Source of the DNA: Ruegeria arenilitoris
Lineage (GTDB): Bacteria > Pseudomonadota > Alphaproteobacteria > Rhodobacterales > Rhodobacteraceae
Direction of reading: 5' to 3'
DNA length: 64,000 nucleotides
Assembly: GCF_013032855.1 (NCBI RefSeq)
Contig: NZ_WQDA01000002.1
Span: 434,001-498,000 of the forward strand
In this document: piece by piece, positions 63,027-64,000 of the stretch
How positions within the stretch are numbered: position 1 is the first letter of the stretch
Layout of the letters: the number at the start of each line of letters is the position of its first letter
The notes under the pieces: model-generated
Told to the model about the DNA's origin: nothing
The model's input: the letters and a program-made list of their open reading frames with translations, nothing else
Databases searched by the model: none
Made by a program: the position numbers and the translations under genes

Positions 63027-64000
63027 ATGACGGCACTGAAACAATACCAGCGGATCGAGGCTACCGGTCTGTGGCGCCCGTCGCCCGACGAGCAGCGGCG
63101 CGAAGTGGTTGTTTCGATCGGCGAGGCGACGTTGACCATCACCGATTTCAACGATCGCGCGCTGACGCACTGGTCGCTTGCCGCACTTGAAAGGCAGAAC
63201 CCGGGCAAGTTCCCCGCGATATTCAACCCCGATGGCGACCCGGATGAGACACTGGAGCTGGAGCAGTCCGAAACCACCATGATCGAGGCAATCGACCGCT
63301 TGCAACGCGCCATCGAACGGGCGCGCCCGCATCCCGGGCGGTTGCGGTGGGCCAGTGTCGGCGGAGTGGTTGCGGCTGTCGCGGCGGTCTTGCTGTTCTG
63401 GTTGCCCGGCGCCCTGCAAAGCCATGTCGAAAAGGTCGTGCCCGAGATCAAACGGCAGGACATCGGGAACACGATTCTGCAACGGATTGAACGGGTCTCG
63501 GGCCGGGCCTGCGCCTCGGCGGACGCGCAGCCGGCGCTGCAGAAGCTGGCCCAGAGAACAGGTGTGCGACGGATCGTTGTGTTGCCGGCCGGGGTGCAGG
63601 AAAACCTGTCACTTCCCGGAGGGATCGTGCTGCTGAACCGAGCGCTGGTTGAAGACAGTGAAGATCCCGCGGTTGCCGCCGGTTACGTGATAGCTGAACG
63701 CACGCGGGCCAGGCTGCATGATCCGTTGGACGATCTCCTGGACAAAACTGGGCCCACTGCAGCGTTTCGCCTGCTGACGACGGGCGAACTGACACCCCAG
63801 ATCGTGGACACCTATACCGAACAGGTTCTGGCCGAACCCCGCCCCGCAGTTCCGGAAGACGACTTGCTGGAGGCGTTTGCGTCCGCCAATTTGCCCTCAA
63901 CCCCATATGCCTATGCGGTTGATATCACGGGCGAAACGGTTCTGGGTTTGATCGAGGCCGACCCGATGGCGGGTCAGCCTTTGGATCAGGTTATGCCCGA
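63027..64000 (+). CDS. Membrane-anchored protein with M48-peptidase-like remnant (partial, 3' end off window)
   Basis: An open frame starts at ATG 63027 and runs past the window end (over 324 codons). The N-terminal 110 residues are cytosolic with TLTITDFNDRALTHWSLAAL and a helical stretch. One membrane helix follows near residues 110-130 (VGGVVAAVAAVLLFWLPGAL). The next part has RVSGRACASADAQPALQKLA, then LPGGIVLLNRALVEDSEDPA and AAGYVIAERTR. These align in layout with M48 metallopeptidases, whose following HExxH is here absent (YVIAERTR), so it is probably a catalytically dead relative. The identification is inferred from motifs. Confidence 0.65.
   Translation, partial: MTALKQYQRIEATGLWRPSPDEQRREVVVSIGEATLTITDFNDRALTHWSLAALERQNPGKFPAIFNPDGDPDETLELEQSETTMIEAIDRLQRAIERARPHPGRLRWASVGGVVAAVAAVLLFWLPGALQSHVEKVVPEIKRQDIGNTILQRIERVSGRACASADAQPALQKLAQRTGVRRIVVLPAGVQENLSLPGGIVLLNRALVEDSEDPAVAAGYVIAERTRARLHDPLDDLLDKTGPTAAFRLLTTGELTPQIVDTYTEQVLAEPRPAVPEDDLLEAFASANLPSTPYAYAVDITGETVLGLIEADPMAGQPLDQVMP

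Noticed and set aside
1..64000. CRISPR arrays, insertion sequences, prophage or integrase genes
   Set aside because: I found no regularly spaced repeats, transposase-like frames, phage structural genes or attachment-site duplications by reading the window.

Overview
The window reads as chromosomal DNA of a marine Roseobacter-group alphaproteobacterium (Rhodobacteraceae, Ruegeria/Silicibacter-like). This rests on the high GC and dense packing with many ATGA/TGATG stop-start overlaps, an aerobic (CobG/CobN/CobF) vitamin B12 pathway, a tolC-popZ-type gene pair, a Pha/Mrp cation/H+ antiporter, an opgC-opgG-opgH glucan cluster and a DmdC-like acyl-CoA dehydrogenase beta-oxidation operon. I see no insertion sequence, prophage, integrase, CRISPR array or rRNA. 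One tRNA gene (Cys, GCA) is present. The species assignment is inference.

Layout. 1-7.7 kb: the first codons of a leftward gene, a small conserved protein, cobQ, then a leftward pcm-like / tolC-like / PopZ-like series, tRNA-Cys, and a 3-hydroxyisobutyrate-dehydrogenase-type enzyme divergent from a LysR regulator. 7.7-23.6 kb: the B12 region. A cobalamin riboswitch precedes DUF1636, cobW, cobN, cobG, cobH, cobI, cobJ, (cobK on the opposite strand), cobL, cobE, cobM, cobB, cobA, cobF. A second cobalamin riboswitch precedes the cobalt transporter cbtB-cbtA, which is followed by a His-rich exported protein and a second DUF1636 gene. Together with cobQ these genes cover most steps from uroporphyrinogen III through corrin ring construction, cobalt insertion and amidation. 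cobS/cobT, adenosyltransferase and nucleotide-loop genes are not in the window.

23.9-35 kb: a DUF302 protein, a ThDP enzyme paired with a class III CoA-transferase, a TTC38-like TPR protein, the opgC-opgG-opgH operon for succinylated periplasmic glucans, a PHB-depolymerase-like esterase and a rhodanese. 35-44.2 kb: the seven-function Mrp/Pha antiporter encoded as A(B)CDEFG, then a SelD fused to an NDH-2-like flavoprotein, convergent with the tRNA 2-selenouridine synthase mnmH. 44.2-52.8 kb: SRAP/YedK-like DNA-protein crosslink protein, TPR-sulfotransferase, exported 5'-nucleotidase, DUF952, DUF1330, pyrD, an ArsC-like reductase, a MATE exporter and two hotdog thioesterases.

52.9-60.3 kb: two MerR regulators followed by acyl-CoA dehydrogenase, a tiny ribbon-helix-helix-like protein, a glutathione transferase, thiolase and a FadB/FadJ-type multifunctional enzyme, closed by a strong terminator. 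60.3-64 kb: a Hint-domain-like protein lacking the usual nucleophile, a sulfotransferase plus DMT permease pair, and a membrane-anchored protein cut by the window end. The strongest non-genic signals are the two riboswitches (the first with a readable mutually exclusive expression platform), the antisense cobK with a start codon interlocked with cobL, and several hairpins that overlap stop codons or sit between cistrons.
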